Assembly: GCF_004153455.1 (NCBI RefSeq)
Contig: NZ_SDQE01000003.1
Location: forward strand, 62,001-126,000
From: Allopusillimonas ginsengisoli
Lineage (GTDB): Bacteria; Pseudomonadota; Gammaproteobacteria; Burkholderiales; Burkholderiaceae_B
DNA: 64,000 nucleotides
Direction of reading: 5' to 3'
The translations under genes were made by a program, and so were the position numbers. Shown one piece after another: positions 38,070-48,558 of the stretch. The notes under the pieces are model-generated. The model made no database searches, was not told where the DNA came from, and saw only the letters and a program-made list of their open reading frames with translations. Every line of letters starts with the position of its first letter. Position 1 is the first letter of the stretch.

Positions 38070-40172
38070 TTAAACGTGCAGCAGGTCGGATTGCCGGCTC
38101 TTGATAAAGGCCAATGCCTGCTCCGGCTCGCGCGTACGGGCAAAAGGCGGCAGACCGCGCCACAACAGCTTGCCGTAGGGTTTGTCGACGATACGCGTAT
38201 CGCCCACCACCAGTACCCCCCAATCCTGCTCAGACCTGATCAAACGCCCGGCGCCTTGCTTCAGGGCAATGGCGGCTTCGGGCAACTGGTATTCCATGAA
38301 GGGATTGCCCCCTTGCGAGCGGCATAAATTCAGTCGCGCCTCGAGCACAGGATCGTCGGGCGGCGCAAACGGCAGCTTGTCAATGGCCACCAGGGTGAGC
38401 GCATCGCCGGGTACGTCTATGCCTTCCCAGAAACTTGCGCTGCCCACAAGCACCGCGTTGCTGCCGTTGCGAAAGCGTTCGAGCAAGACACGGCGCGAGC
38501 TTTCGCCTTGGCGAAGCAGCAGGCGGTCTATGCCCAGATGATCGAAACGCTCGGACAGCAGGTCAGCAATATGATCGACCGAACGCAAGGTGGTACACAG
38601 CACCAGCACGCCCCCGGCTGCGGCCCGCACCAGCGGCATCAAGGTATCGACGAAGGCCTCGTTGAAACGGCGGTCGTTCGGCAGCGGCAGGCCCTTGGGT
38701 ACGTAGAGAACGCCCTGAGACGCATAATCGAAGGGAGACTCCCAACGCATCGTGGTTGCGTCCCACAGACCAAGCTGGCGTATGAAATGGCAGAAGTCGC
38801 CATGCACGGACAATGTGGCGGAAGTCAGCACCCAGGCCTGATCGCGTTTACGATAGCGGGAAAATATACGGGCAACGGACAAGGGTGCACTATGCAGCCG
38901 CATGTAATGCGTACCCTGCTCTACCCAGCGCACTGCCGCCTCTGCGAGAGGATCTGCATCGGTGTTGTCTGCGGAGACATCGGCCGCCATCGGCAAGGGC
39001 TGAGGCGCATCCGTACCGCCCGCCAGCACAGCTGATTCGCTGACGACAGTTGGCGCGGGTGCAAGTGCGTTGCGCCCTTCCCGATCAGGCTGGCTCCACT
39101 GGAACAGGCGCGCCCGGAGTTCCTGGCACGATTTAAAGACCGCGGCAAGATCCGGATGTTTTTCGGACACCACGCCCAGCAGCTTGGCGGACTTGTCCAG
39201 ACATTCGATAAGGGATTCGAGGGCCTGATCGAATTCATGGGGGTTGGGCACAGCGTGAAACGTGGCTTTGTGGCCAGGCATTTTTTCGATGGGCGCGGCC
39301 GCCAGCCGTAATGTTCTGGCCGCATGTTCGATACGCTTGCCGGCTTCGCTCCAGTTGGTGGATTCGCGCGCATGGGCCAGGCCGGCGACTTCCACCGCGC
39401 GGGCGAGATCAAGCAACTGATGCGACGAGACGCTGTTGCCGAGGAAACGGGTGGCGATGTCGGGCAGCTGGTGGGCTTCGTCGAACACCACGAGATCGAC
39501 CTCGGGGAGAAGGTCGGTGATGCCCTCTTCGCGCAAGGCCAGATCGGCCATGAACAAGGCATGATTGACGACCACGAGGTCGGCATCCTGCGCCTGGCGC
39601 CGTGCCTTCAAGACAAAGCAGTCTTTGACGTGCGGGCAATCTTGCCCCAGGCAGTTTTCACGCGTGGACGTGACGCGATTCCAGATGTCGGCGTCTTCGG
39701 GGACATCGGCCAGATCACTGCGATCTCCGGTGCGCGATTCCAGTGCAAAAACCTGTATGCGGCGCAGCTGACCAACCTCTGCCCGGGATTTCAAGGCCCG
39801 TTCGTCGCCGGCCAGACGGCCCATGTGATAATGACACACGTAATTGCCTCGCCCCTTGAGCAAGGCTACGGTAATGGGAAGCCCCAAGGCGGCCCGCAGG
39901 CGTGGAACATCGCGCCTGAACAATTGATCCTGCAAGGTGCGGGTACCCGTGGACACCAATGCCTTGCCGCCCCCCATGAAGGCTGGCACCAGATAGGCCC
40001 ACGTTTTGCCCGTGCCGGTGCCGGCCTCGGCCACCAGTGTGCCGCGCTCCTGCAAGGCCTGCTCGATTGCCTGGGCAAGCTCCTGCTGGGCGAGGCGCGG
40101 ACGATAGCCCGGAATCGCCTGGGCGATAGGGCCGTCCTGTGCGAAAATTTCGGTGATTTCCTGGAAAAGCAT
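38070..40172 (-). CDS. DinG/YoaA-type XPD-like helicase
   Basis: A 700-residue superfamily 2 iron-sulfur helicase. Walker A is AEAGTGTGKTWAYL near residue 45, and the DEAH box is in LVVFDEAHQLPD. Four cysteines suitable for a 4Fe-4S cluster lie between (GNYVCHYH and CLGQDCPHVKDC). The C-terminal half has the SASFWEGIDVPGDAL and QGAGRLIRSEQDWG motifs. I chose ATG 40172; the frame open to 40346 lacks homology. YoaA-like enzymes help clear blocked replication; DinG proper is SOS-induced, but I found no LexA box here. Confidence 0.88.
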   Translation of the reverse strand: MLFQEITEIFAQDGPIAQAIPGYRPRLAQQELAQAIEQALQERGTLVAEAGTGTGKTWAYLVPAFMGGGKALVSTGTRTLQDQLFRRDVPRLRAALGLPITVALLKGRGNYVCHYHMGRLAGDERALKSRAEVGQLRRIQVFALESRTGDRSDLADVPEDADIWNRVTSTRENCLGQDCPHVKDCFVLKARRQAQDADLVVVNHALFMADLALREEGITDLLPEVDLVVFDEAHQLPDIATRFLGNSVSSHQLLDLARAVEVAGLAHARESTNWSEAGKRIEHAARTLRLAAAPIEKMPGHKATFHAVPNPHEFDQALESLIECLDKSAKLLGVVSEKHPDLAAVFKSCQELRARLFQWSQPDREGRNALAPAPTVVSESAVLAGGTDAPQPLPMAADVSADNTDADPLAEAAVRWVEQGTHYMRLHSAPLSVARIFSRYRKRDQAWVLTSATLSVHGDFCHFIRQLGLWDATTMRWESPFDYASQGVLYVPKGLPLPNDRRFNEAFVDTLMPLVRAAAGGVLVLCTTLRSVDHIADLLSERFDHLGIDRLLLRQGESSRRVLLERFRNGSNAVLVGSASFWEGIDVPGDALTLVAIDKLPFAPPDDPVLEARLNLCRSQGGNPFMEYQLPEAAIALKQGAGRLIRSEQDWGVLVVGDTRIVDKPYGKLLWRGLPPFARTREPEQALAFIKSRQSDLLHV

Positions 40173-40368
40173 TGCGAGGCGTGCATAAGGAGGCAAGGAC
40201 TGGATTTTCGCACAGTGTGCCGGACAATGCCATTGCCCCTGGACAAAGCGGCCCCAGGTGCTACCAACAACCGGGTTGGCGGGCCTGTGCCTGCGCCGGC
40301 AGATTCTCCCCGGCCTCGCATTGTGGCAAAATGCGCCGCGTGACACACCGTTAATTTATGTTGGATCG

Positions 40369-42759
40369 ATGACTGATACCCAAGTTCAAGCTAGCCCGGA
40401 ATCCACCGCCTACACCAGCGACCCCGCCCGCATCATTGCCATGCTGGCCGCCGAGCTGAATGTGCGCCCCGCCCAGATCGCCTCGGCCGTAGAACTGCTG
40501 GACGACGGCGCAACCGTGCCATTTATTGCGCGATACCGCAAAGAGGCCACCGGCGGGCTGGACGACACCGTACTGCGCAACCTTGAGGTGCGCCTGGGCT
40601 ATGTGCGCGAACTCGAAACACGACGCAGCGCCATTCTCGAATCCATTGCCCAGCAGGGCAAGCTCAGTCCCGAACTCGAGCAGGAAATTCGTGGCGCCGA
40701 CACCAAGCAGCGCCTGGAAGACCTGTACGCGCCCTACAAACCCAAGCGCCGCACCCGCGCCCAGATCGCCCGGGAAGCCGGGCTGGAACCTCTGGCGGAC
40801 GCCATACTGGCCGATCCCGCCTGCGATCCTGCGCAGTTGGCACTTGCCTATCTCAATCCCGAGGCGAAGATCAACGACAGCAAGGCCGCCCTGGATGGCG
40901 CCCGCGATATTCTGGCGGAACGCTACGCCGAAAACGCCGATCTGCTGGCCGATCTGCGCGAGCACCTGTGGACCACCGGGCTGCTGTACTCCAAAGTGGT
41001 CGAGGGCAAGGAAAACGAGGGCGACAACTTTCGCGACTGGTTTGATTTCAGCGAACGTCTGCGCTCTCTACCCTCGCACCGCATGTTGGCGCTGCTGCGC
41101 GGCCGCCAGCAAGGCGTGCTGGACATTCGCCTGGGGCTAGAGGCAGAGCTCGAAGCCCGTACTCCCCACCCCTGCGTGGAGCGCATTGCCGACTTCCTGG
41201 ACGTCGACGCCGACTTCTCGATCGACGCTACGCCGCGCGCGCGTTGGCTTGGCGAAGTCTGCCGCTGGACGTGGCGCGTCAAGCTGCTGACCGCATTTGA
41301 ATCGGAACTCATCGGCCGCCTGCGCGAGAATGCCGAACAAGAGGCTATTCGCGTCTTCGCCGCCAACCTTAAAGATCTCCTTCTCGCGGCTCCGGCGGGG
41401 CCCAAATCCGTGCTTGGCCTGGATCCGGGGATTCGCACAGGTGTCAAGGTCGCGGCAATTGATGCCACGGGCAAGCTGCTGGAAACCGCCACCATCTATC
41501 CTTTCGAGCCTCGCCGTGATCGCGAGGGCAGCATCAACACCCTGGCCGCACTGGCTGCGCGCCATAATATCCAGCTGGTCGCCATCGGCAACGGCACGGC
41601 ATCCCGCGAAACCGAAAAACTGGTCATTGATACGCAGGCCAAGTTCCCGAAACTGGCCTTCACGCGCGTCATGGTGTCCGAGGCGGGCGCCTCGGTCTAT
41701 TCAGCGTCGGAACTGGCCGCCAACGAGTTCCCGGATCTGGATGTCAGCCTGCGCGGCGCCGTATCGATTGCGCGCCGCCTCCAGGATCCGCTTGCCGAAC
41801 TGGTAAAGATCGAACCCAAGGCCATTGGCGTGGGTCAGTATCAGCACGACGTCAATCAGCGCGAACTGGCACGTTCGCTGGACGCGGTCATCGAAGACTG
41901 CGTGAACGCAGTAGGGGTGGATGTCAACACCGCCTCCGCCCCCCTGCTCACACGGGTGTCGGGGTTGAACAGCCTGCTGGCACGCAATATTGTTTCGTGG
42001 CGCGACAGCAATGGCGCATTCCCCGACCGCAAAACCCTGCTCAAGGTGCCCCGCTTTGGCGACAAGGCGTTTGAACAGGCTGCCGGGTTTCTGCGTGTTC
42101 CGAACGGCGACAATCCCCTGGATGCCTCATCGGTGCACCCTGAAGCCTATCCTGTCGTGGAACGCATTCTGGCCAGAATTCAGGCTGACGCGCGCCAGAT
42201 CATGGGCCGCCAGGGCGCACTAAAAGGTGTTTCTCCTTCGGAATTCACCGACGATCGGTTTGGGCTGCCCACCGTCAAGGATATTTTCCAGGAACTCGAA
42301 AAACCCGGCCGCGACCCTCGGCCCGAATTCAAGACGGCTCAGTTCAAGGAAGGGGTCAACACGATCTCCGATCTTCACGAAGGCATGATTCTCGAAGGCG
42401 TCGTCACCAATGTGGCCAACTTCGGCGCTTTCATCGATATCGGCGTGCATCAGGACGGGCTGGTACATATTTCCGCCTTGTCCAACACCTTCGTCAAAGA
42501 TCCCCGCGACGTCGTACGCGTGGGCCAGACCGTCAAAGTGAAGGTTCAAGAGGTCGATGTCCCGCGCAAGCGCATCGGGCTCACGATGCGCCTTGATGAT
42601 GATTCTGCGCCGGCGCGCCGTGGCGCAGAGCGCTCTTCAGCCTCCGGCAGCGCCCGCCGCGGAAATGATCGCCGCGCCGATGGCCGCCCCGGCCAGCGCG
42701 CAGCCCAGTCTGATGGCATGGGCGCAATGGCCGCGGCCTTTGCAAAACTCAAGCGATAA
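40369..42759 (+). CDS. tex: RNA-binding transcriptional accessory protein Tex
   Basis: A 796-residue Tex (YhgF) protein: N-terminal Tex_N helical region ([15 protein letters not shown]), YqgF/RuvC-like domain ([19 protein letters not shown]), helix-hairpin-helix segment ([12 protein letters not shown]), and C-terminal S1 domain ([26 protein letters not shown], ending near residue 740) with an Arg/Ala-rich tail. The family affects toxin expression in Bordetella and stress survival elsewhere. The start at 40369 is placed at the MTDTQ segment, after a long upstream open stretch without homology. Confidence 0.95.
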   Translation: MTDTQVQASPESTAYTSDPARIIAMLAAELNVRPAQIASAVELLDDGATVPFIARYRKEATGGLDDTVLRNLEVRLGYVRELETRRSAILESIAQQGKLSPELEQEIRGADTKQRLEDLYAPYKPKRRTRAQIAREAGLEPLADAILADPACDPAQLALAYLNPEAKINDSKAALDGARDILAERYAENADLLADLREHLWTTGLLYSKVVEGKENEGDNFRDWFDFSERLRSLPSHRMLALLRGRQQGVLDIRLGLEAELEARTPHPCVERIADFLDVDADFSIDATPRARWLGEVCRWTWRVKLLTAFESELIGRLRENAEQEAIRVFAANLKDLLLAAPAGPKSVLGLDPGIRTGVKVAAIDATGKLLETATIYPFEPRRDREGSINTLAALAARHNIQLVAIGNGTASRETEKLVIDTQAKFPKLAFTRVMVSEAGASVYSASELAANEFPDLDVSLRGAVSIARRLQDPLAELVKIEPKAIGVGQYQHDVNQRELARSLDAVIEDCVNAVGVDVNTASAPLLTRVSGLNSLLARNIVSWRDSNGAFPDRKTLLKVPRFGDKAFEQAAGFLRVPNGDNPLDASSVHPEAYPVVERILARIQADARQIMGRQGALKGVSPSEFTDDRFGLPTVKDIFQELEKPGRDPRPEFKTAQFKEGVNTISDLHEGMILEGVVTNVANFGAFIDIGVHQDGLVHISALSNTFVKDPRDVVRVGQTVKVKVQEVDVPRKRIGLTMRLDDDSAPARRGAERSSASGSARRGNDRRADGRPGQRAAQSDGMGAMAAAFAKLKR

Positions 42760-42763
42760 TGCC

Positions 42764-43297
42764 ATGAACGCAGACGCCCTGCCCCTCGATGCGCTAACCC
42801 ACAGCAAGCTCGCCCGGCTGATTGGGCTGCTGTCCTGCGATGACCTGGATACGCACGAAACCGAACGCATCGCCGGGATCTGTATGCAGGCAATAGACCG
42901 ACCCGCGGCAACACTGCAGACACACTACGGCGCAGATGCCGCCAAGGTAGCGCAGTACGATCCCGACGGCGTGACGGCCTTCATCCTCTTTGTTGAGCTT
43001 CAGGATTACTTTGCCGTTTCGGACAACGTTGACGAGCTCTACGAGCAGATCATGGATGCATTCGAACAGCCACAACTGCCAGGCTATCCCTACGACGACA
43101 ATGCCTTCGAAACCATTTCTGATTTTTATCGCTGGGTGGACGCCCAACTGCTGACGCATCATCCCAACTATCAGTTGATCAGCTTTGGCGAAAGCTATAC
43201 CCACGACTTCCAGGATGTTCTGGTGTATCGCAAGCAGGTCGAGGAGATCCTCGCATTGTGCAAATCGCTGGCGTTGCGGGCTGAGCTGTGCGCGTGA
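42764..43297 (+). CDS. Hypothetical protein downstream of tex
   Basis: A 177-residue soluble, acidic protein with no signal peptide or membrane segment; I do not recognise its family. It starts 4 nt after the tex stop, so cotranslation is likely. Secondary structure looks mixed helical with several conserved-looking aromatic positions (YPYDDNAFETISDFYRWVD; ISFGESYTHDFQDVLVY). Codon use is like its neighbours. No function can be proposed beyond possible association with tex. Confidence 0.75.
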   Translation: MNADALPLDALTHSKLARLIGLLSCDDLDTHETERIAGICMQAIDRPAATLQTHYGADAAKVAQYDPDGVTAFILFVELQDYFAVSDNVDELYEQIMDAFEQPQLPGYPYDDNAFETISDFYRWVDAQLLTHHPNYQLISFGESYTHDFQDVLVYRKQVEEILALCKSLALRAELCA

Positions 43298-43304
43298 CAG
43301 CGGC

Positions 43305-44816
43305 CTAGACGACGCTTTGCTTTCGCATCGAAAGCTGGGCGTCGACGACGCTGGCCAATATCTTGAATGCAGGCTCAATTTGCTCTGGAGGCACTTGGGC
43401 ATAGCCCAGCAGCAGGCCGCGCCGTATTCGCGCCTCATGCAGATAATAATCACTCAGTGGCCGCACTGTTATCCCTCGCTCAAATGCCTGACGGCATATC
43501 TCAAGGTCGTCAACATACTCTGGCAAGGCCAGTACAAGGTGCAAGCCCGCTTCGTCACCAACGATCTCCAGGCTATCCCCATAATGGCTGCGGATGACGT
43601 CAATCAGCAAGGCCCGCCTTTGCGCATAAAGGTTGCGAACGCGCCGCACATGCGAGCTCAGGTAGCCTTCGCGCACAAACTCTGCCACGATAGCCTGCGT
43701 CATCATCTGTCCTTCGCGATAGAGCTCGGCAAGCGCGGACGCAAACGCTTCGGCCATGCGTTCCGGCACAACCATATAACCGATGCGCAGTCCCGGATAC
43801 ATCGTCTTGCTGAAACTTCCCACATATAAAACCAGACCGGCGCTGTCCAGCCCCTGCAGACTGGGCAATGGCCGGCTTTCATAGCGAAAATCGCTGTCGT
43901 AATCATCTTCGATGATCCAGCAACCATGCTTGCTTGCGTAGTCCAGCAGCATGCGCCGCCGTGCCAGACTCATGACCATGCCAAGAGGATACTGGTGCGA
44001 TGGCGTGACCACAATCAGCTTGGGAGGATGCCTGAGATCGTGCCGCGAGGGGCGTATCCCCTCCGCATCCACCGCAATAGGCTCGACCTTGAGACCTGAC
44101 GAAATCAACAAATTGCGCAGGCCCCAATATGAGGGATCCTCAATCCATACTGTATCGCCAATGTCGCAGAGCAATCGCGTGGCCACATCAAGCGCCTGGT
44201 GAATGCCGGTGGTCACCACCACTTGTTCGGCGTTGCTGTTCACCGAGCGCGAACTATACAGATAAGCCGATATGGCCTGACGCAAGGGGGCGTACCCACC
44301 GGCTTCGGCATAGGACAACAAGCGACCAGGCGAGTTGCGCCAGTGTTTGTTCTGAAGGCGCAGCCAGGTTTTGGCAGGAAACTCCGCAACATCCGGCAAC
44401 CCTGCCATGAATGCCCCGTATTGTCTTCTGGAGAACCCCAGCCTGTCGATCAACCGGCGGGCGCGTGTCGACAGGCCCCGGCTGGATTGTCCGGCGGGCC
44501 CCGCCTGATCGTTCCACCCCACAGCCGATACGCTGTCGATCGTGTCCTGGCTGATGTCCTCAACAAACGTACCCCTGCCGGTTGCCGCACTCACATAGCC
44601 TTCGACCGCAAGCTGCTCGTACACCTGAATCACCGTATTTCGCGCAATGGAGAGATCTCTGGCCAGCTCACGCGAGGAAGGCAGCCTTGTGCCAGAAGGC
44701 AGGCGACCGTCAAGCATCGCCTGCCGCAACAGACGATAAAGCTGGCGATAGGCCGGCTCGCCACTGTTGACGTTCAGCCATTGTTGCAACCAGTCCGCGA
44801 GCGCGATGGGTTTCAA
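43305..44816 (-). CDS. MocR/GabR-type transcriptional regulator
   Basis: A 503-residue MocR regulator: GntR-type winged helix (about residues 20-85, LPSSRELARDLSIARNTVIQVYEQL) and aminotransferase-like domain with PLP lysine in VGSFSKTMYPGLRIGYMVVP and the EDDYDSDFRYE segment. It is divergent from gabT and the ABC importer, so it is likely their GABA- or amine-responsive activator, as with GabR in Bacillus. The start is TTG with GGAG 5 nt upstream. The paralogue tauR lies 41 kb away in this window. Confidence 0.87.
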   Translation of the reverse strand: MKPIALADWLQQWLNVNSGEPAYRQLYRLLRQAMLDGRLPSGTRLPSSRELARDLSIARNTVIQVYEQLAVEGYVSAATGRGTFVEDISQDTIDSVSAVGWNDQAGPAGQSSRGLSTRARRLIDRLGFSRRQYGAFMAGLPDVAEFPAKTWLRLQNKHWRNSPGRLLSYAEAGGYAPLRQAISAYLYSSRSVNSNAEQVVVTTGIHQALDVATRLLCDIGDTVWIEDPSYWGLRNLLISSGLKVEPIAVDAEGIRPSRHDLRHPPKLIVVTPSHQYPLGMVMSLARRRMLLDYASKHGCWIIEDDYDSDFRYESRPLPSLQGLDSAGLVLYVGSFSKTMYPGLRIGYMVVPERMAEAFASALAELYREGQMMTQAIVAEFVREGYLSSHVRRVRNLYAQRRALLIDVIRSHYGDSLEIVGDEAGLHLVLALPEYVDDLEICRQAFERGITVRPLSDYYLHEARIRRGLLLGYAQVPPEQIEPAFKILASVVDAQLSMRKQSVV

Positions 44817-44916
44817 ATTGGCTCCATTAAAAATTCAGAAATGGGCCTACATAGTAAACCAAAGGCTCGTTATAGTGCTTACAACTTCACAACACACAAG
44901 CAACGAGAGGACGACA

Positions 44917-46182
44917 ATGGCCAGGCAAACGTGGCAACAGCGCAAGTCGCAGGCGATACCCAATGGCATCAGCATCATGTGTGATTTTTTTGCGGAACGC
45001 GCAGAGAACGCGCTGCTCTGGGACCAGGAAGGACGTCGCTATATCGATTTTGCAGCGGGTATCGCCGTCACCAACACAGGACACCGGCACCCGCGGGTGG
45101 TCGCAGCCGTCTCCCGCCAACTGGAAAAATTCACGCACACGGCCTTTCAGGTTGCTCCCTATAGTTCGTACATTGATCTGGCCGAAAAAATCAATCAGAT
45201 CACGCCCGGCGCTCACCCCAAAAAAACGGCGTTCTTTACCACTGGCGCCGAAGCGGTGGAAAACGCGATCAAAATCGCACGTTGCGCCACAGGGCGTAGC
45301 GGCGTGATCGCGTTTTCGGGAGCGTTCCACGGCCGCACGTTTATGGGAATGGCGCTGACCGGCAAGGTTCATCCCTACAAGGCCAGTTTCGGGCCCATGC
45401 CGGCCGAGATCTATCACGTGCCCTTCCCGTCGGCGCTGCATGGCGTCTCGACCCAAGACTCGCTGAAGGCCATCAATAACCTCTTCAAGGCGGATATTGA
45501 TCCGCAGCGCGTAGCGGCAATCATCATCGAACCGGTGCAGGGTGAAGGCGGCTTCAACGTCGCGCCGCCCGAACTGCTGCAGTCGCTGCGGGCGATATGC
45601 GATCAGCATGGCATTTTGCTTATCGCGGACGAAGTGCAGACAGGTTTTGCGCGCACGGGAAAGATGTTTGCCATCGAGCATGCGGGCGTGGTGCCCGACT
45701 TGATGACCCTTGCCAAAAGTCTGGCGGGAGGCATGCCGCTATCGGCGGTATGCGGTCGCGCGGACATCATGGACGCCCCCCCACCGGGTGCGCTGGGCGG
45801 CACTTACGCCGGCAATCCCCTGGCACTGGCCGCCGCGCAAGCCGTGCTGGAAATAATTGAAACCGAAGGGCTGGCCGCTCGAGCCTTGCAACTGGGAAAT
45901 CGCCTGCGCGACACGCTGGCATCGCTCAAAGAGGTTACGCCGGAAATCGCCGAGATACGGGGGTTGGGTGCCATGATAGCGGTGGAATTCCAGGTTCCCG
46001 AAAGTGGCGAACCTAATCCGGCCTTCGCCCGCAAGGTGCAGGAAAAAGCGCTGGAACAGGGCCTGATCCTCTTGACCTGCGGAACCCATGCCAACGTCGT
46101 GCGCTTCCTGTTCCCGCTCACCATAGAAGAAGACATACTGACCGAAGGCTTGCATATTCTGTCGACAGCGATACGCGTGTGA
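44917..46182 (+). CDS. gabT: 4-aminobutyrate aminotransferase GabT
   Basis: A 421-residue class III PLP aminotransferase converting GABA and 2-oxoglutarate to succinate semialdehyde and glutamate. The PLP lysine is in LMTLAKSLAGGMPLSAV (about residue 270); EPVQGEGGFNVAPPE and LIADEVQTGFARTGK are diagnostic. The start has AGAGGA upstream; a frame open to 44767 would run into the regulator gene. gabD is not adjacent. First of a catabolic unit with the ABC importer. Activity on other omega-amino acids cannot be excluded. Confidence 0.9.
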   Translation: MARQTWQQRKSQAIPNGISIMCDFFAERAENALLWDQEGRRYIDFAAGIAVTNTGHRHPRVVAAVSRQLEKFTHTAFQVAPYSSYIDLAEKINQITPGAHPKKTAFFTTGAEAVENAIKIARCATGRSGVIAFSGAFHGRTFMGMALTGKVHPYKASFGPMPAEIYHVPFPSALHGVSTQDSLKAINNLFKADIDPQRVAAIIIEPVQGEGGFNVAPPELLQSLRAICDQHGILLIADEVQTGFARTGKMFAIEHAGVVPDLMTLAKSLAGGMPLSAVCGRADIMDAPPPGALGGTYAGNPLALAAAQAVLEIIETEGLAARALQLGNRLRDTLASLKEVTPEIAEIRGLGAMIAVEFQVPESGEPNPAFARKVQEKALEQGLILLTCGTHANVVRFLFPLTIEEDILTEGLHILSTAIRV

Positions 46183-46270
46183 TCGGCGAAAGACAGGCGC
46201 ATCCACAGAATGCACAAGGCGGCCCGCCACAGACAGCGCCTCGCACATAACAAATTATCTGGGGACAAAC

Positions 46271-47389
46271 ATGATGGAGCGACAAGACAACCCTTCTCAT
46301 GCAGACAACGACACGCCACTCGTCAGCTTTCGCAACGTGCAAAAGTCTTACGATGGCGAAACGCTGGTGGTCAAAGACCTGAATCTTGATATTCGTCACG
46401 GTGAGTTCCTGTCTTTGCTGGGGCCGTCAGGCTCGGGAAAAACCACCTGCCTCATGATGCTGGCCGGATTCGAGTTCCCGACCAGCGGTGAAATTCTGCT
46501 GGACGGGCAAAGCCTGAACCGCGTGCCGCCGCATAAGCGCAATATCGGCATGGTCTTTCAGAACTACGCGCTGTTTCCACATCTGACGGTGGAAAAGAAT
46601 CTGGATTATCCGCTGTCCGTCCGCAAACTGCCGTCTGAAGAACGCCGGGAACGCATTGCAAAGGCGCTGGACATGGTTCAGATGGGCTCGTTCGCCAAGC
46701 GCTATCCCAGACAGCTTTCAGGCGGACAGCAGCAGCGGATTGCATTGGCTCGCGCCCTTGTCTTCAATCCCAAGCTCGTGCTCATGGATGAACCCTTGGG
46801 CGCGCTCGATAAGCAGTTGCGTGAACATATGCAACTTGAGCTGAAAGCCTTGCACCGCGCGCTGGGCATTACCTTTGTCTATGTGACACACGATCAAAGC
46901 GAAGCGCTGACCATGTCGGATCGCGTCGCGGTGTTTGACCAGGGCATCATCCAGCAGATTTCCTGTGTGGATACGCTTTACGAATCACCCTGCAACGCCT
47001 TTGTTTCTGGTTTTGTCGGCGATTGCAATAAATTCAACGGTGTCGTTGAATCAGTTCAGGCCGAGCAATGCAGTGTGCGGTTGGCCGACCACATTGTACT
47101 GACGGCGCTGAACATACACGGCCTGTCGGAAGGGGCGCCTTGCGTGGTGGCGATACGCCCGGAGCGCCTGCGCATCGTGGCACAGGCACAGCCCAATACC
47201 TTGCCGGCCAGGACCCTGGACAAGGTGTATTTTGGCGACCATATTCGTCTTCGCTGCGAAGCGGGCGGCGAACCTTCGGTATTCGTCAAGCTGGCGCTGG
47301 AAGACCATACAGACAGCATGCCACTTGATGCAGGCGCCTCGGTATTCCTGCAGGCCGCGCCGCAGCACATCAGGGTGTTCAGCCCCTGA
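46271..47389 (+). CDS. Polyamine/GABA-type ABC transporter ATPase (PotA-like)
   Basis: A 372-residue importer ATPase: Walker [10 protein letters not shown], signature [15 protein letters not shown], Walker [14 protein letters not shown]-loop [14 protein letters not shown], and a C-terminal TOBE domain (from about residue 285). It belongs to the spermidine/putrescine subgroup. Two ATGs (46271, 46274) are possible. The following periplasmic protein and two permeases complete the importer. Confidence 0.9.
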   Translation: MMERQDNPSHADNDTPLVSFRNVQKSYDGETLVVKDLNLDIRHGEFLSLLGPSGSGKTTCLMMLAGFEFPTSGEILLDGQSLNRVPPHKRNIGMVFQNYALFPHLTVEKNLDYPLSVRKLPSEERRERIAKALDMVQMGSFAKRYPRQLSGGQQQRIALARALVFNPKLVLMDEPLGALDKQLREHMQLELKALHRALGITFVYVTHDQSEALTMSDRVAVFDQGIIQQISCVDTLYESPCNAFVSGFVGDCNKFNGVVESVQAEQCSVRLADHIVLTALNIHGLSEGAPCVVAIRPERLRIVAQAQPNTLPARTLDKVYFGDHIRLRCEAGGEPSVFVKLALEDHTDSMPLDAGASVFLQAAPQHIRVFSP

Positions 47390-47439
47390 GTTTCTTCCAT
47401 AGATGATTTCACCAATAACAGCAACTCACGGAGACAGAT

Positions 47440-48486
47440 ATGACAACACCAAACCGCTTTTATCGCAGCAGCCTTGCGGCAGTACTGATGGTGGCAGGCT
47501 GCAATATGGCCGCTGCACGCGATCTGACGATCGTCAACTTTGGCGGCGCCAATGGGGATGCGCAAAAAGCCGCATTCGTCGAGCCACTGCAAAAAAAACT
47601 GGGCATTAATATTATCTCCGTCGCCTATAACGGCGAACAGGCCAAGGTGAAAGCCATGGTCGAAACCAACAACGTCGTCTGGGATGCGGTTGAAGTGGAA
47701 ACCGCCGACCTCGGGCGCGGATGCGACGAGGGCCTGTACGAACAGTTGGACTGGTCCAGAATTGGCAACAAGGATGACTTCATTCCCGAAGCGATTCACG
47801 ACTGCGGCGTTGGCACATTTGTATGGTCAACGGCACTGGCCTATAACACCAAAGCGCTCACGACAGCGCCCAATAGCTGGGCGGATTTCTGGGACGTGGA
47901 AAAGTTTCCCGGCAAGCGTGGCATGCGCAAAGGCGCGCGCTACAACCTTGAGTTTGCGCTGATGGCAGACGGGGTCGCTCCCAAAGAGGTCTATTCAGTT
48001 CTCTCTACTCCCGAAGGCGTGGATCGCGCATTCAAAAAACTGGACGAGCTCAAGCCCAGCATACAGTGGTGGGAAGCGGGCGCCCAGCCCGTACAGATGC
48101 TGGCGGCCGGCGACGTCGTCATGTCTACTGCCTACAACGGGCGCATCGATGCGGCCAACCGCGAAGGCCAGGCCATGAAAGTTGTCTGGAATGAAAGCAT
48201 TTACGACCTGGACTATTGGGTTATTCCGACAGGCAGCCCCAACAAGGAACTGGCGGAAAAATTCATCCAGTACGCATCGTCGGCGCCGGCGCAGACCGCC
48301 TATGCCCAGCATATCGCGTATGGCCCCATCAACAAACATGCAATCGAAAAGCTCGACCCCAAGCTGCTGGCCGACATGCCGACTTCGCCCGAGAACATGA
48401 AGAACGCACTGCTCTCGAGCTATGACTTCTGGGCCGATCACGGCGAAGAACTGGATCAGCGCTTCTCGGCCTGGTCTACCCGCTAA
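47440..48486 (+). CDS. Periplasmic substrate-binding protein (PotD-like)
   Basis: A 348-residue exported binding protein of the polyamine family. The N-terminal signal ends around AAARD; a VAGC triplet at about residue 21 also resembles a lipobox, so either processing is conceivable. LTIVNFGGANGDAQKAAFVEP opens the mature protein. The nearest families bind polyamines or GABA-like compounds; the adjacent gabT suggests such a substrate. Confidence 0.85.
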   Translation: MTTPNRFYRSSLAAVLMVAGCNMAAARDLTIVNFGGANGDAQKAAFVEPLQKKLGINIISVAYNGEQAKVKAMVETNNVVWDAVEVETADLGRGCDEGLYEQLDWSRIGNKDDFIPEAIHDCGVGTFVWSTALAYNTKALTTAPNSWADFWDVEKFPGKRGMRKGARYNLEFALMADGVAPKEVYSVLSTPEGVDRAFKKLDELKPSIQWWEAGAQPVQMLAAGDVVMSTAYNGRIDAANREGQAMKVVWNESIYDLDYWVIPTGSPNKELAEKFIQYASSAPAQTAYAQHIAYGPINKHAIEKLDPKLLADMPTSPENMKNALLSSYDFWADHGEELDQRFSAWSTR

Positions 48487-48517
48487 CCGGCTGGCATATC
48501 TCCAGGCTATGGCCTGT

Positions 48518-48538
48518 CCTTGCCCCCATCAGGCAAGG
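48518..48538 (+). other. Hairpin after the binding-protein gene
   Basis: CCTTGCC, 7-nt loop, GGCAAGG, without a T tract, between the binding-protein and first permease genes. Such stem-loops often stabilise the upstream mRNA so that the binding protein is made in excess. Confidence 0.45.
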
Positions 48539-48558
48539 GCAGGCAACCAGGGACTATC

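Noticed and set aside
40173-40368. LexA box in front of the DinG-like helicase
   Set aside because: No CTGT-N8-ACAG or near match is visible in the 196-bp divergent region.
44820-44868. GGCTC direct repeats 44 bp apart upstream of gabT, as a MocR operator
   Set aside because: The first copy is simply the Shine-Dalgarno (GGAG on the minus strand) of the regulator gene, and the similarity outside five bases is poor.
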